From JBDXHU01 sp039989475 (lineage in GTDB: Bacteria; Pseudomonadota; Gammaproteobacteria; Pseudomonadales; Halieaceae), in assembly GCA_039989475.1 (NCBI GenBank), contig JBDXHU010000009.1, positions 62,001-126,000 of the forward strand: 64,000 nucleotides of DNA. Direction: 5' to 3'. The notes below the pieces were generated by a model. It was not told where the DNA came from, did no database searches, and was given only the letters and a program-made list of their open reading frames with translations. Shown piece after piece: positions 49,952-58,890 of this stretch (its first letter is position 1; each line of letters begins with the position of its first letter). The translations under genes and the position numbers were made by a program.

Positions 49952-51171
49952 CAGATTCCGTCAGCTTTCAGGCTGGCCATGTCCTCGTCGCTGAGGTTCA
50001 GCACACCCTTGAGGATTTCCTCGTTGTGCTCACCCACCGGGCCGCCCGGCCAATCGGTACGTCCTGGGGTACCCGACAGCTTGGGCATAATGGCGGGAAT
50101 CTTCAGCGGCTTGCCATCGATATCCACTTCTTCAAACATGCCACGCGCCTGGAAGTGGGGATCGTTAAGCTGGTCTTCCACGTTGTAGATCAGGCCTACC
50201 GGCACCCGCTCCGCTTCGAGGATATCAATGACTTCCTGGGCCGGGATGGAGGCACACCAGTCTGCCAGCGCCTTGTCGATTTTGGCCTCATGTACCACCC
50301 GGCCCTCGTTGTTGGCCATTGCCGGGTCTTCCGCCATCTCCGGGTGGCCGGCGGCGATCATCAGGCGCTTGTAGATGGAATCACCATTACCGCCAATAAC
50401 CACAAACTTGCCGTCGGCACAGGTAAAGGTATTGGTGGGCACGATACCGGTGACGGTCGTCCCGGAGGCCTCGCGGATCACGCCGGCCCCGGAAAACTCG
50501 GGCACCACGCCTTCCATCAGGTTGAACATGGACTCGTACAGGGCCACATCCACCACCTGGCCCTGGTCGGGCGCATTGGCCCGCTGCAACAGTGACAGGC
50601 AGACGCCGAGGGCGGCATGAATGCCAGAAATGGTGTCGCCGATACTGAGGTTGGGCCGCACCGGCGGCTCGCCGGGAAAACCGTTCACGTAGCGAAAGCC
50701 ACTCACGCCCTCGGTGACCGAGGCGTAACCGGGCTTGGAGGAATAAGGGCCGGTCTGGCCGTAACCGGATATGCGCGCGTAGATCAGCCCGGGGTTGAAG
50801 GGCTTGAGATCCTCCGGGCCCAGGCCCCACTTCTCGATGACACCGGGGCGAAAGTTCTCCACCACCACGTCGGCTGTCTTCAGCAGTTCCTTGACCAGTT
50901 CGCGGCCTTTCTCGGTCTTCAGGTCCAGGGTGACACTCTTCTTGTTGCGGCCCAGGCTTCGGTACCAATGGGCGGTGCCATTCTCGACGATGCGCCAGCC
51001 ACGGACGGGGTCGCCCTCGCCCGGGCTCTCGACCTTGATAACCTCGGCGCCAAAATAGGCCAGGATAGTGCCTGTGAAGGGGCCGGCCAGGAGTTGGCCC
51101 AGCTCGACAACGCGAATGCCGTCCAGCGGCCGGGAACCGCCCTGGGGGCTGGTAGAAGCTTGGTCTGTCAT
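49948..51171 (-). CDS. CaiB/BaiF family CoA-transferase
   Basis: The protein has 407 residues. RPLDGIRVVELGQLLAGPFTG, AEVIKVESPGEGDPVRGW, SVTLDLKTEKGRELVKELLK, DVVVENFRPGVIEKWGLGPE and YARISGYGQTGPYSSKPGY are the class III CoA-transferase signatures; the Asp used as acyl anchor should lie near the middle region. It moves CoA between carboxylic acids. With neighbouring acyl-CoA dehydrogenase and thioesterase genes it points to breakdown of an unusual carboxylic acid. Substrate not determined. Confidence 0.93.
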   Translation of the reverse strand: MTDQASTSPQGGSRPLDGIRVVELGQLLAGPFTGTILAYFGAEVIKVESPGEGDPVRGWRIVENGTAHWYRSLGRNKKSVTLDLKTEKGRELVKELLKTADVVVENFRPGVIEKWGLGPEDLKPFNPGLIYARISGYGQTGPYSSKPGYASVTEGVSGFRYVNGFPGEPPVRPNLSIGDTISGIHAALGVCLSLLQRANAPDQGQVVDVALYESMFNLMEGVVPEFSGAGVIREASGTTVTGIVPTNTFTCADGKFVVIGGNGDSIYKRLMIAAGHPEMAEDPAMANNEGRVVHEAKIDKALADWCASIPAQEVIDILEAERVPVGLIYNVEDQLNDPHFQARGMFEEVDIDGKPLKIPAIMPKLSGTPGRTDWPGGPVGEHNEEILKGVLNLSDEDMASLKADGIC

Positions 51172-51263
51172 GGAGATTCCTCAGAAATTTGCGGCGTCAT
51201 TCTAGCGCAATTCACGCCCCTGCGGTGTACCGGTTATCATGTACGAAACGATAGGAAATCACC

Positions 51264-51743
51264 ATGAGCAGCACTTCCCTGTTTAGCGTCAACGCCACTG
51301 TCCAGCCCACCTGGATCGACTACAACGGCCATATGAACATGGGTTATTACCTGGTGGCCTTCGACCAGGTGGCGACCGACAGCTTCTACGACTACCTGGG
51401 GATTGGTGTGGCACACAAGCAGGCCATCGGCAAATCCACCTTCAGCCTGGCTGCCAATATCGACTTCATCGGCGAGCTGATGGAGGGCGACCCCATGCGC
51501 TTTACCACGCAACTGGTGGACTATGACCACAAGCGCCTGCATTTCATGCACTGCCTGTACCACGGCGAGCAAGGCTATCTGGCGGCCACCAATGAAAACC
51601 TGGGTATGTACATCGACATGAGTACCCGGCGCAGCACCGAATTCAGTGAAGAACAAATGGCGCGCTTCCAACAGGAACTGGAACTCGGACAAACGCAACC
51701 CGTGACCGAACAACTGGGCCGCAAGCTCGGCATTCGGCGTTAG
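51264..51743 (+). CDS. Hot-dog fold thioesterase
   Basis: The protein has 159 residues. WIDYNGHMNMGYYLVAFDQ is the helix-start motif of 4-hydroxybenzoyl-CoA-thioesterase-like proteins (His/Asn of the active site), followed by the long central helix and antiparallel strands. Such sequences include betainyl/carnitinyl-CoA thioesterases. It releases CoA from an acyl-CoA and may serve the CoA-ester pathway of the divergent CaiB-type gene next to it. Confidence 0.86.
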   Translation: MSSTSLFSVNATVQPTWIDYNGHMNMGYYLVAFDQVATDSFYDYLGIGVAHKQAIGKSTFSLAANIDFIGELMEGDPMRFTTQLVDYDHKRLHFMHCLYHGEQGYLAATNENLGMYIDMSTRRSTEFSEEQMARFQQELELGQTQPVTEQLGRKLGIRR

Positions 51744-51763
51744 CGCGGCGGTGTTAACGCGGC

Positions 51764-52501
51764 TCAGTGATAGACGCTTTTGACCAGCCCCAGGCGGCTG
51801 AGGCGATAGATGACACTTTGCAGCACAACCCCCAGGCCATAGCGAATGGCCGGCAGGCCGGAGATAGACGAGGCATCGGCGGCATAGCGCGTCGGGCAGG
51901 TTACTTCACCAATCGCATAACCCTGCGCAATAACCTGCAATAGCATCTGGTTATCAAAAATGAAGTCATTGGAATTCTCCGCCAGCGGTAAGGACTCCAG
52001 TATCTCTTTCGAGAAGGCCCTGAAGCCGGTGTGGTATTCAGAGAGCTTGTAGCCCACCAGGAGGTTCTGGAAGAAGGTAAGCGCACGATTCGCCAGGTAC
52101 TTGTGACGCGGCATGCCGCCCCTGACCGCACCCACGCCCAGGATTCTTGAGCCGAGCACACAGTCAAACACCCCGTCGGCAATCAGGGCGGCCATGGCAC
52201 GAATCAGTTTGGGCGTGTACTGGTAGTCGGGATGCACCATGACCACGATATCCGCGCCCAGGGCCAGCGCCTCGCGATAACAGGTTTTCTGGTTGCCGCC
52301 ATAGCCGAGGTTTTTGTCGTGCACCACGACATGGTCGATCCCCAGCTTTGCGGCCAGTTCGGCGGTGTTGTCGGCACTGGCATCATCCACCAGGATCACA
52401 CTGTCGACGATGTCGAAGGGCAGCTCGCGATAGGTTTTTTCCAGTGTATCCGCCGCGTTGTAAGCCGGCATGACCACGCAAAGATTTTTGTTACTGATCA
52501 T
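51764..52501 (-). CDS. Family 2 glycosyltransferase
   Basis: The protein has 245 residues. It begins MISNKNLCVVMPAYNAADTL and contains VILVDDASADNT, YGGNQKTCYREAL and VMVHPDYQY (the DxD-equivalent), as in dolichyl-phosphate-mannose synthase-like GT2 enzymes. One C-terminal hydrophobic stretch. ATG 52501 overlaps the end of the methyltransferase gene by 11 bases. It probably makes a polyprenyl-linked sugar used with the GtrA flippase and the TMTC-like protein of the same operon. Confidence 0.9.
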   Translation of the reverse strand: MISNKNLCVVMPAYNAADTLEKTYRELPFDIVDSVILVDDASADNTAELAAKLGIDHVVVHDKNLGYGGNQKTCYREALALGADIVVMVHPDYQYTPKLIRAMAALIADGVFDCVLGSRILGVGAVRGGMPRHKYLANRALTFFQNLLVGYKLSEYHTGFRAFSKEILESLPLAENSNDFIFDNQMLLQVIAQGYAIGEVTCPTRYAADASSISGLPAIRYGLGVVLQSVIYRLSRLGLVKSVYH

Positions 52502-53471
52502 TTTTCCCATCTCTTCTGGCATAGACCTTGACGGTAGCACCGCGGCGCAAGCAACTACCCAACAGGGCATCCAACAGGGCAAAGGGTGCCAGTAGCAGCG
52601 CCAGGCAAGACCAGCCCAATAGTGGCAGCAAACTGGCCGGGGTCGACTGTCGCCGGTGCTTCAAGAGCCGGTAGAAGGCATTCGGCCTGGCTGGAAACAA
52701 GGCGTTCATGCCGCTTTGAATGAAACCATAAACATTCTGAATGATATCCAGATGACTTTCCCGCTCAATGGTATAGCCCCGGCGAGTGAGTTGCTCACGC
52801 AACCACTGCGCATCGATGTGCACGAGGTGCCGGGGCAAATCCAGGTGGAACCAGTACTTGCCGAACAGGCGCTGCTGTAAACCACCAAAATTGGGAACCG
52901 CGAGCACCAACAGGCCATCGGCTTGCAGGTGCCCGGTGATCTCGGCCAGCAGGTCTTCATGCGCTTCCATGTGCTCCAGCACATGCCACAGGATAACAAT
53001 ATCGAAGCATCGCTCCCGGAATTCCTCACCACCAATCTCGCCCACGCGAACGATGCTCGCCAATTCCTCATCCATGGGAAACTCTGTGCGCTCCAGTCCG
53101 AGCACAGCCGCCCCCTCCGCCTGGAAGGCCCTGAGCAAGACCGCTCGACCGCAGCCGATATCAAGTACCGAGGGCTGCTGTTGGCCAGGCCTGGAGCCGC
53201 GCCACAGGGCAAGGATTTCACGGGCACGCCGCCGCGCCGCCTTTCCCAGGATGGCTTCTATCCACACTGAAAACTTGCTGGAAGAGGAACCGTAATAATC
53301 CGGGTTATAGTCGGCGGCACCGATGCTGGCACCACCCAGGTCGGTATTCACCAGCTGACAGCTGGCACAGCGCAGAACCGGGTAGCTTTGCGCGGGCTCA
53401 GGATCGAAGGCCGGCGCGGTAAACAGATGCTGCGCTTGCACCGACCCACAGTTGTGACAACGAAATTCCAT
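52491..53471 (-). CDS. SAM-dependent methyltransferase with N-terminal zinc-binding motif
   Basis: The protein has 326 residues from ATG 53471, one base after the GtrA stop. FRCHNCGSVQ and RCASCQLVNTD form a CxxC pair typical of sugar methyltransferases. VLDIGCGRAVLLRAFQAEGA is motif I, DIVILWHVLEHMEAHEDLL the post-I/HVLEH motif. A C-terminal hydrophobic stretch (LLPLLGWSCLALLLAPFALL) may anchor it to the membrane. It probably methylates a lipid-linked sugar made by the operon. Confidence 0.88.
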   Translation of the reverse strand: MEFRCHNCGSVQAQHLFTAPAFDPEPAQSYPVLRCASCQLVNTDLGGASIGAADYNPDYYGSSSSKFSVWIEAILGKAARRRAREILALWRGSRPGQQQPSVLDIGCGRAVLLRAFQAEGAAVLGLERTEFPMDEELASIVRVGEIGGEEFRERCFDIVILWHVLEHMEAHEDLLAEITGHLQADGLLVLAVPNFGGLQQRLFGKYWFHLDLPRHLVHIDAQWLREQLTRRGYTIERESHLDIIQNVYGFIQSGMNALFPARPNAFYRLLKHRRQSTPASLLPLLGWSCLALLLAPFALLDALLGSCLRRGATVKVYARRDGKNDQ

Positions 53472-53472
53472 G

Positions 53473-53871
53473 TCAGGATGGCCTGCTATCAAGAGCCGGC
53501 GAGAATAGCAGGAACTTCTTGCTGAGGTAATTGAAGAACATCACGAAAAAGCTGGAGACAATCTTGGCATGCAGGTAGTTGATCGCCCAGGCTTCCACCA
53601 GCAGCGCCATCAGCAGCTCACTAAGCCCGAGGCCGACCAGCACAATCAGTGTAAACAGCGTGAACTCCAGCGCACGGTTCTTGAAGCGCCTGTGTGAAAA
53701 AACCCACTCAGAGTTGAGAGCATAGGCCACGGCAAGTCCGCAGAAGTAACCAAAACCATTCGAAATAAGGTAGTGCATGCCGAAAAACTCGGTAAGCACG
53801 TACAACACCGAAAAGTCGCAGGCGAAGGCCAGGCCACCGGCAATACCGTACTTGATGAGCTCCTGGTACAT
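53473..53871 (-). CDS. GtrA family membrane protein (polyprenyl-sugar flippase)
   Basis: The protein has 132 residues with four helices: YGIAGGLAFACDFSVLYVL, SNGFGYFCGLAVAYALNSEWVF, TLFTLIVLVGLGLSELLMALL and KIVSSFFVMFFNYLSKKF. The final FNYLSKKFLLF motif is typical of GtrA. It moves lipid-linked sugars across the inner membrane. It starts two bases after the upstream gene and ends one base before the methyltransferase ATG, so the operon is tightly coupled. Confidence 0.93.
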   Translation of the reverse strand: MYQELIKYGIAGGLAFACDFSVLYVLTEFFGMHYLISNGFGYFCGLAVAYALNSEWVFSHRRFKNRALEFTLFTLIVLVGLGLSELLMALLVEAWAINYLHAKIVSSFFVMFFNYLSKKFLLFSPALDSRPS

Positions 53872-53873
53872 GA

Positions 53874-55508
53874 CTACGGCAGCTCCTCTCTCGCATCCAG
53901 TAGCTCCAGGTTCGCCTGAATGTGGACCGAGTTTGGTTCCAGCGACAGCGCCATGAGCAAGGCCTCGCGGGCAGCTGCAAATTGACCCTGCTCCTGCAGC
54001 GCCATGGCCAGGTTGTTCAGCAGCCCTCCCGTCGGCGGTGCGGACTGCAGTGCCATTGAATAGTGCTCCACCGCCGCCGCGTATTCGCCGCGCCGCATCT
54101 CTATATCGCCCAGCGACTGGTAAGACTCGGCCAGGTCCGGTCGCATCTCCAGCGCCGCCTGCGCATGAACCGCAGCATCATCGAACATGCCGCGCCGTGT
54201 ATAGTCAGCCGCCAGCGATACATGGGCGCGCCAGTTGGGCCCCACCGCGGTCAGCACGCGGGTAAACAAGGTGTGGCGATTTTCCCAGTAGGCCACCTGC
54301 CAATAACAAATGAACGCCAGGTAGAGGATAAACAAGGGGGCCACCAACACAGACACACGAAAGTATTTACTCTCCCGCGCAGGTATCAGGCAAGCCAGCG
54401 CCAGCAGCACGCCAATTGAGGGTAAATACATATAGCGGTCGGCGTGCAACTGGGTGCCCACCTGGATGAGCCCGATCACCGGTAACAACATGACCAGGTA
54501 CCAGCCCAAGCCAGCCAGCAACAGCGGGTATTTTTTCACCAGGGCGAAAGACGCTGTAATCCAGGCCAACAGCAGCAGCGCTGGCAGCAGCAGTTGAGAC
54601 GGCGCCCTGGGAATATCCAGTGGATAAAAGGCCGCCAGACCCAGGGGTACAAACATTTGCCGCAGGTAGGTGGCATAGCTGTACGCAGCGTTAGCCAGTC
54701 GCACCGCTATCGGCGCTACTTCAGTGTTGACCAGGGCACCGCCATCGCGCTGCGCCACGATGGCCAGGACACTGATCAGCGCCGCAACAGCGAACAGCGG
54801 CAACTTCTCCAACACGCGCACAAGCCAGGGCGAACGCAAGGAAAGCATTGGGCCCGCATAGCCGAAGAGGCCAGCCCGGTAGTGAAACAGGTCCAGCACC
54901 AGCAGCACCGCCGGAAATGTTACTGCCATCGGTTTTGCCATGACCGCCAGGCAATAGCTCAGCATCACGCCCGCCGCGGTCGACCAGGATGGTTTCTGTC
55001 GATAACTGTCGTAAAGAATCAGGCCGGTGAGGAAAAACACCGCTGACAACACGTCCTTGCGCTCGGCAATCCAGGCCACGGACTCCACGTGCAGTGGATG
55101 CACCAGGAATATCAGCGACAGCAACAGCGACTTCCACCAGTCTCCCAGCAGGCGCAGCAGGTAGGCAAACAGCAATAGGCTGACGACGCCGTGCAGCGCC
55201 GCATTATGCAGATGCGCCCAGCCAGGATCGACGCCAAAGAAGGTAGTATCGAGCATGTGTGAGATCCAGGTGAGCGGATGCCAGTTGCTCATGTAGAGAC
55301 TGCTAAACGCCCACTGAACATTGGCTACACTGAGGCCGCTGCGAACATGCGAGTTCGACAACACATAGTGGCTGTCATCAAAGTAGACATAGTCGAAGCC
55401 CGCGGTCTGGCCATACAGGAGCACCAGCAATACCAGCTGCGCAGCAATACACAGCAGCAACAGGTATTTGCTGTGGCTGACTGACACCGGCCTCCCCTCA
55501 CTGCTCAT
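53874..55508 (-). CDS. TMTC-like membrane protein with C-terminal TPR repeats (putative glycosyltransferase)
   Basis: The protein has 544 residues. About ten membrane helices follow a GFDYVYFDDSHYVLSN loop with the two acidic residues typical of GT-C enzymes; SNWHPLTWISHMLD and HPLHVESVAWIAERKDVLSA are signature loops of the TMTC/O-mannosyltransferase-like family. TPR repeats occupy ~430-540. I chose ATG 55508; a longer frame up to 55706 would run into the divergent SDR promoter. First gene of the four-gene minus-strand operon. It may transfer a sugar to periplasmic or exported proteins. Confidence 0.85.
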   Translation of the reverse strand: MSSEGRPVSVSHSKYLLLLCIAAQLVLLVLLYGQTAGFDYVYFDDSHYVLSNSHVRSGLSVANVQWAFSSLYMSNWHPLTWISHMLDTTFFGVDPGWAHLHNAALHGVVSLLLFAYLLRLLGDWWKSLLLSLIFLVHPLHVESVAWIAERKDVLSAVFFLTGLILYDSYRQKPSWSTAAGVMLSYCLAVMAKPMAVTFPAVLLVLDLFHYRAGLFGYAGPMLSLRSPWLVRVLEKLPLFAVAALISVLAIVAQRDGGALVNTEVAPIAVRLANAAYSYATYLRQMFVPLGLAAFYPLDIPRAPSQLLLPALLLLAWITASFALVKKYPLLLAGLGWYLVMLLPVIGLIQVGTQLHADRYMYLPSIGVLLALACLIPARESKYFRVSVLVAPLFILYLAFICYWQVAYWENRHTLFTRVLTAVGPNWRAHVSLAADYTRRGMFDDAAVHAQAALEMRPDLAESYQSLGDIEMRRGEYAAAVEHYSMALQSAPPTGGLLNNLAMALQEQGQFAAAREALLMALSLEPNSVHIQANLELLDAREELP

Positions 55509-55635
55509 CAAATCACGTCCACGGGTCTGTAAGCTGTCGATTATCCACGACAAAGCATGCCGCAACCCAGTGAAAACTCTCGAATTGTGACGAATATAAC
55601 GACTATCATTCATGCACACATCAGGAGTAAGGCCT

Positions 55636-56400
55636 ATGAAATCGATATTCATAACCGGTGCCGCTGGGGGCATCGGTCTGGCAACCGCCCGTCGTTTCGC
55701 TGCCAAGGGCTACCTGGTCGGTCTTTACGACATCAACCAGGCCGGCCTCGACGAGGCCATCGCCAGCGGCGACTTCCCCAATGCCTGCTCGGGTATCTGT
55801 GACGTGACCTCGCGCGAGTCGATTGAGACTGCGCTGGCTGACTTTAGCCATCGCAGCAATGGCCAGTGCGATATCCTGGTCAACAACGCCGGCGTGCTGA
55901 CCGCGGGCGCCTTTGACGCTATCAGCGAGCAGGCCCATGACCTGATGATCGATGTTAACGTCAAGGGTTTCACCCATGTGGCCCAGGCCGGCTTCCCTTA
56001 TCTCAAGGCCACCCCGGGTGCCTGCATGGTCAACCTGTGTTCCGCCTCGAGTATTCACGGCGTCCCTAACCTGGCCGTCTACAGCGCCAGTAAATTCTAC
56101 GTCAACGGAATCACCCAGGCCCTGCACATCGAATGGGCCAGGCACGATATCCGAGTCACCTGTGTGAAACCCGACCTGGTGGACACGCCCATGGCCCACG
56201 CCGTGAATGCGGCTGCCACTGGCGAGAGGGAAATAGGCCTGACACCGGAGGATATCGCCGCGGCCATCGACAAGGCTGCGCATGGCCGCCGGGTCGGCCA
56301 TGTGGTTGGCACCCCCGCCCGCCTCTGGGCGCTCATCGACAAATTCCTGCCGGAGTTTCTACGCCTGAAAATGGTGCAGCGCCTGGCCAGTGAGCGCTAA
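55636..56400 (+). CDS. Short-chain dehydrogenase/reductase
   Basis: The protein has 254 residues. SIFITGAAGGIGLATA is the NAD(P)-binding loop, DILVNNAGVL the NNAG motif, and SSIHGVPNLAVYSASKFYV carries the Ser-Tyr-Lys catalytic set. ATG 55636 follows AGGAG (55622-55626) and the dinucleotide fold starts directly there. The substrate is unknown. It is divergent from the glycosylation operon and converges on the acyl-CoA dehydrogenase gene. Confidence 0.93.
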   Translation: MKSIFITGAAGGIGLATARRFAAKGYLVGLYDINQAGLDEAIASGDFPNACSGICDVTSRESIETALADFSHRSNGQCDILVNNAGVLTAGAFDAISEQAHDLMIDVNVKGFTHVAQAGFPYLKATPGACMVNLCSASSIHGVPNLAVYSASKFYVNGITQALHIEWARHDIRVTCVKPDLVDTPMAHAVNAAATGEREIGLTPEDIAAAIDKAAHGRRVGHVVGTPARLWALIDKFLPEFLRLKMVQRLASER

Positions 56401-56402
56401 TC

Positions 56403-57560
56403 CTAGCTATCCAGAAGCGCGCGGGCGATCAGCTCGCGCATAATTTCCGAGGTTCCACCATAGATACGCTGAATACGTGAATCGGCATAAGCGCGGGCGA
56501 TGGGATACTCCATCATGTAACCGTAACCGCCAAACATTTGCAGGCAGCCATCTACCACCCGGCACTGGGCCTCGGTGCTGGAGAATTTGGCCATGGAAGC
56601 CGTCGCCGCATCCAGTTCACCCCGCTTGAAACTGTCTATGCACTCATTGATAAAGGCCCGGTTGAGCCGGTACTCGGTTTGCATCTCAGCCAGCTTGAAT
56701 CGCGTGTTTTGCAATTTGGACAGGGGCGCACCAAAAGCCTGGCGCTCCTTGACGTAATCCACGGTCCATTCCAGCACACCCTGCATAACGGCGACGGCAC
56801 CGATGGCCAGTGACAGGCGCTCCCGCGGCAGCTCTGTCATCAGGGCAATAAAGCCCTTGTTGAGTTCACCCAGCAGGGCGTCTGCCGGCAGCCGCACATC
56901 TTCATAGAACAGCTCCGAGGTATCGGCGGCGTGCATACCCAGTTTTTCCAGGTTGCGACCGCGACTGAAGCCGGGGCTATTGGTATCCACCAGGAACAGG
57001 GATAGTCCGCGCGAGCCCGGCGCATCGGGATCGGTGCGGGCCACGGTAATGACCACGTCGCAGTGCTGGCCATTGGTGATGAAGGTCTTGGAGCCGTTGA
57101 TGATCCAGTCATCGCCGTCGCGTTTAGCAGTGGTGCGCACACCCTGCAAGTCGCTGCCGGCACCGGGCTCAGTCATGGCGATCGCTCCCACACACTCGCC
57201 GCTCACCATCTTGCGCAGGTAGTTTTGTTTCTGTGCCTCGCTGCCGTGGTTGAGTACGTAGTGGGCGACGATGTCCGAGTGCACCGCCATGCCGCCGCCA
57301 ACAGACACATAGCCGCGCCGGCTGAATTCCTCGTTGATGACCGAGCACAGCTCAAAATTGCCGCCGGGGCCACCGTAGGCCTCGGGAATATCGGCACAGA
57401 GGAAGCCGCCCTCGCCCAACTTGTTCCAGACCTCGCGGGGAATAATTTCGTCTCGTTCCCACTGCTCGTAGTGTGGAGCAATTTCCGCCTCGATAAAGCG
57501 TCCGGCCATATCCCGGAACATGCTGATTTCTTCAGCGCCGATCTCGTTGCTGGCATTCAT
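56403..57560 (-). CDS. Acyl-CoA dehydrogenase
   Basis: The protein has 385 residues starting MNASNEIGAEEISMFRDMAG. It carries IAMTEPGAGSDLQGVRTTAK, FITNGQHCDVVITVA, QMFGGYGYMMEYPIARAYADSRIQRIYGGTSEIM. It is close to the enzyme at 48797 and probably acts on a different chain length or branched acyl-CoA. Although the frame is open far upstream to 57947, family similarity begins at the ATG 57560. It is divergent from the patatin gene. Confidence 0.94.
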   Translation of the reverse strand: MNASNEIGAEEISMFRDMAGRFIEAEIAPHYEQWERDEIIPREVWNKLGEGGFLCADIPEAYGGPGGNFELCSVINEEFSRRGYVSVGGGMAVHSDIVAHYVLNHGSEAQKQNYLRKMVSGECVGAIAMTEPGAGSDLQGVRTTAKRDGDDWIINGSKTFITNGQHCDVVITVARTDPDAPGSRGLSLFLVDTNSPGFSRGRNLEKLGMHAADTSELFYEDVRLPADALLGELNKGFIALMTELPRERLSLAIGAVAVMQGVLEWTVDYVKERQAFGAPLSKLQNTRFKLAEMQTEYRLNRAFINECIDSFKRGELDAATASMAKFSSTEAQCRVVDGCLQMFGGYGYMMEYPIARAYADSRIQRIYGGTSEIMRELIARALLDS

Positions 57561-57678
57561 GTCGACCACCTGTTTACCCGTCACTTTACCCTTCACTGCG
57601 AAGTGTGCGGCAAGCTGGCAACCGCTGCCAAGGCAAATTTTGCAAAGCTTGCTGCCAAAGACGGTCAGTTGGTGGACA

Positions 57679-58878
57679 ATGGGGGCACTACGGCTCGACT
57701 CGAACGGGAGTCCTTTGAAGAACGCATTAATACTATCAGGCGGCGGTGCCCGCGCCGCGTACCAGGTTGGCGTGTTAAAAGCCCTGGCGGAAATCCTGCC
57801 GGAACACGCGCACAATCCCTTCCCGATCATCTGCGGCACCTCCGCCGGGGCCATCAATGCTGTCAAACTGGCTTCCCACGAGGGCACTTTCGCCGAGGCT
57901 GTGACTGAGCTGTGCGCTGTCTGGGAGTCGCTGGAGCCCGCCGACATCTACCGCTACGGCTGGTGGGAAGTGGCAAAAGGTTTCGGGCGCTTTGGTTATT
58001 CCCTGTTTAACCAGGGTGTCGGCCGCGATCGACCCATTGCCCTGCTGGATAATGCACCCCTGCGAGAATTGGTTCGTCGCACCGTGCGTTTCAAAAAAAT
58101 CGATCGGGCCATTGCCCGGGGTGACCTGGAGGCGGTTAGCGTTACCGCCATGGGTTACAGTTCCGGCAAGTCGGTCTGCTTCTTCCAGGGTAAGCCGGAG
58201 ATGGAAAGCTGGGAACGGCACCGTCGCATCGGTCGTCGCACCCTGTTGAGTGAAGATCACCTGATGGCATCCTCAGCCATCCCGGCACTGTTTCCCACCA
58301 CCCGCATTGAGCACGAGTACTTTGGCGATGGCGCCCTGCGCCAGTTGGCGCCCATCAGCCCCGCCCTGCACCTGGGTGCTGACCGCCTGTTCATCGTCGG
58401 CGTCAGCGGCAATCGCGATCCCCATGCGCAGAACAAGCGCGCGACCAAACACTCACCGTCGATCGCACAGGTGCTGGGACATTTGTTCAACAGCGCCTTC
58501 GTCGACACACTGGAAGGTGACATTGAGCACCTGGAGCGTATTAACCGGCTGGTGTCACTGATTCCAGAGGAGTTGCGCGAGGAACATGGCGTGCAGGTGC
58601 GACCGGTAGAGAGCCTGGTGATTTCACCGTCAAAACAAGTCGATAAAATCGCCGGGCGCAAGGTGCGCTACCTGCCTAAAAGCCTGCGCTTCTTCCTGCG
58701 CAGCACCGGCGCGACCACCAGCGGTGGCGGCGCCACGGCAGCCAGCTACCTGCTATTTGCGCAACCCTTCATCCAGGAAATGATCACACTGGGCTACAAG
58801 GACACCATGTGGGAAGTGGATGCGATCAAGCCGTTCTTTGGACTGGACGACGAGGCTAAAGAAAGCCCGGGCGGGTAA
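57679..58878 (+). CDS. Patatin-like phospholipase
   Basis: The protein has about 399 residues. ALILSGGGARAAYQVGVLKAL is the oxyanion Gly-rich loop, ICGTSAGAINAVKL the nucleophile elbow (GxSxG) and EYFGDGALRQLAPI the DG motif with the catalytic Asp. It is a Ser/Asp-dyad acyl hydrolase acting on membrane phospholipid or storage lipid. ATG 57679 is my choice; the core fold begins ~15 residues later, and TTG 57715 is an alternative. Longer than minimal patatins, with a ~110-residue C-terminal extension. Confidence 0.9.
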   Translation: MGALRLDSNGSPLKNALILSGGGARAAYQVGVLKALAEILPEHAHNPFPIICGTSAGAINAVKLASHEGTFAEAVTELCAVWESLEPADIYRYGWWEVAKGFGRFGYSLFNQGVGRDRPIALLDNAPLRELVRRTVRFKKIDRAIARGDLEAVSVTAMGYSSGKSVCFFQGKPEMESWERHRRIGRRTLLSEDHLMASSAIPALFPTTRIEHEYFGDGALRQLAPISPALHLGADRLFIVGVSGNRDPHAQNKRATKHSPSIAQVLGHLFNSAFVDTLEGDIEHLERINRLVSLIPEELREEHGVQVRPVESLVISPSKQVDKIAGRKVRYLPKSLRFFLRSTGATTSGGGATAASYLLFAQPFIQEMITLGYKDTMWEVDAIKPFFGLDDEAKESPGG

Positions 58879-58890
58879 AACCCAGGTCGA

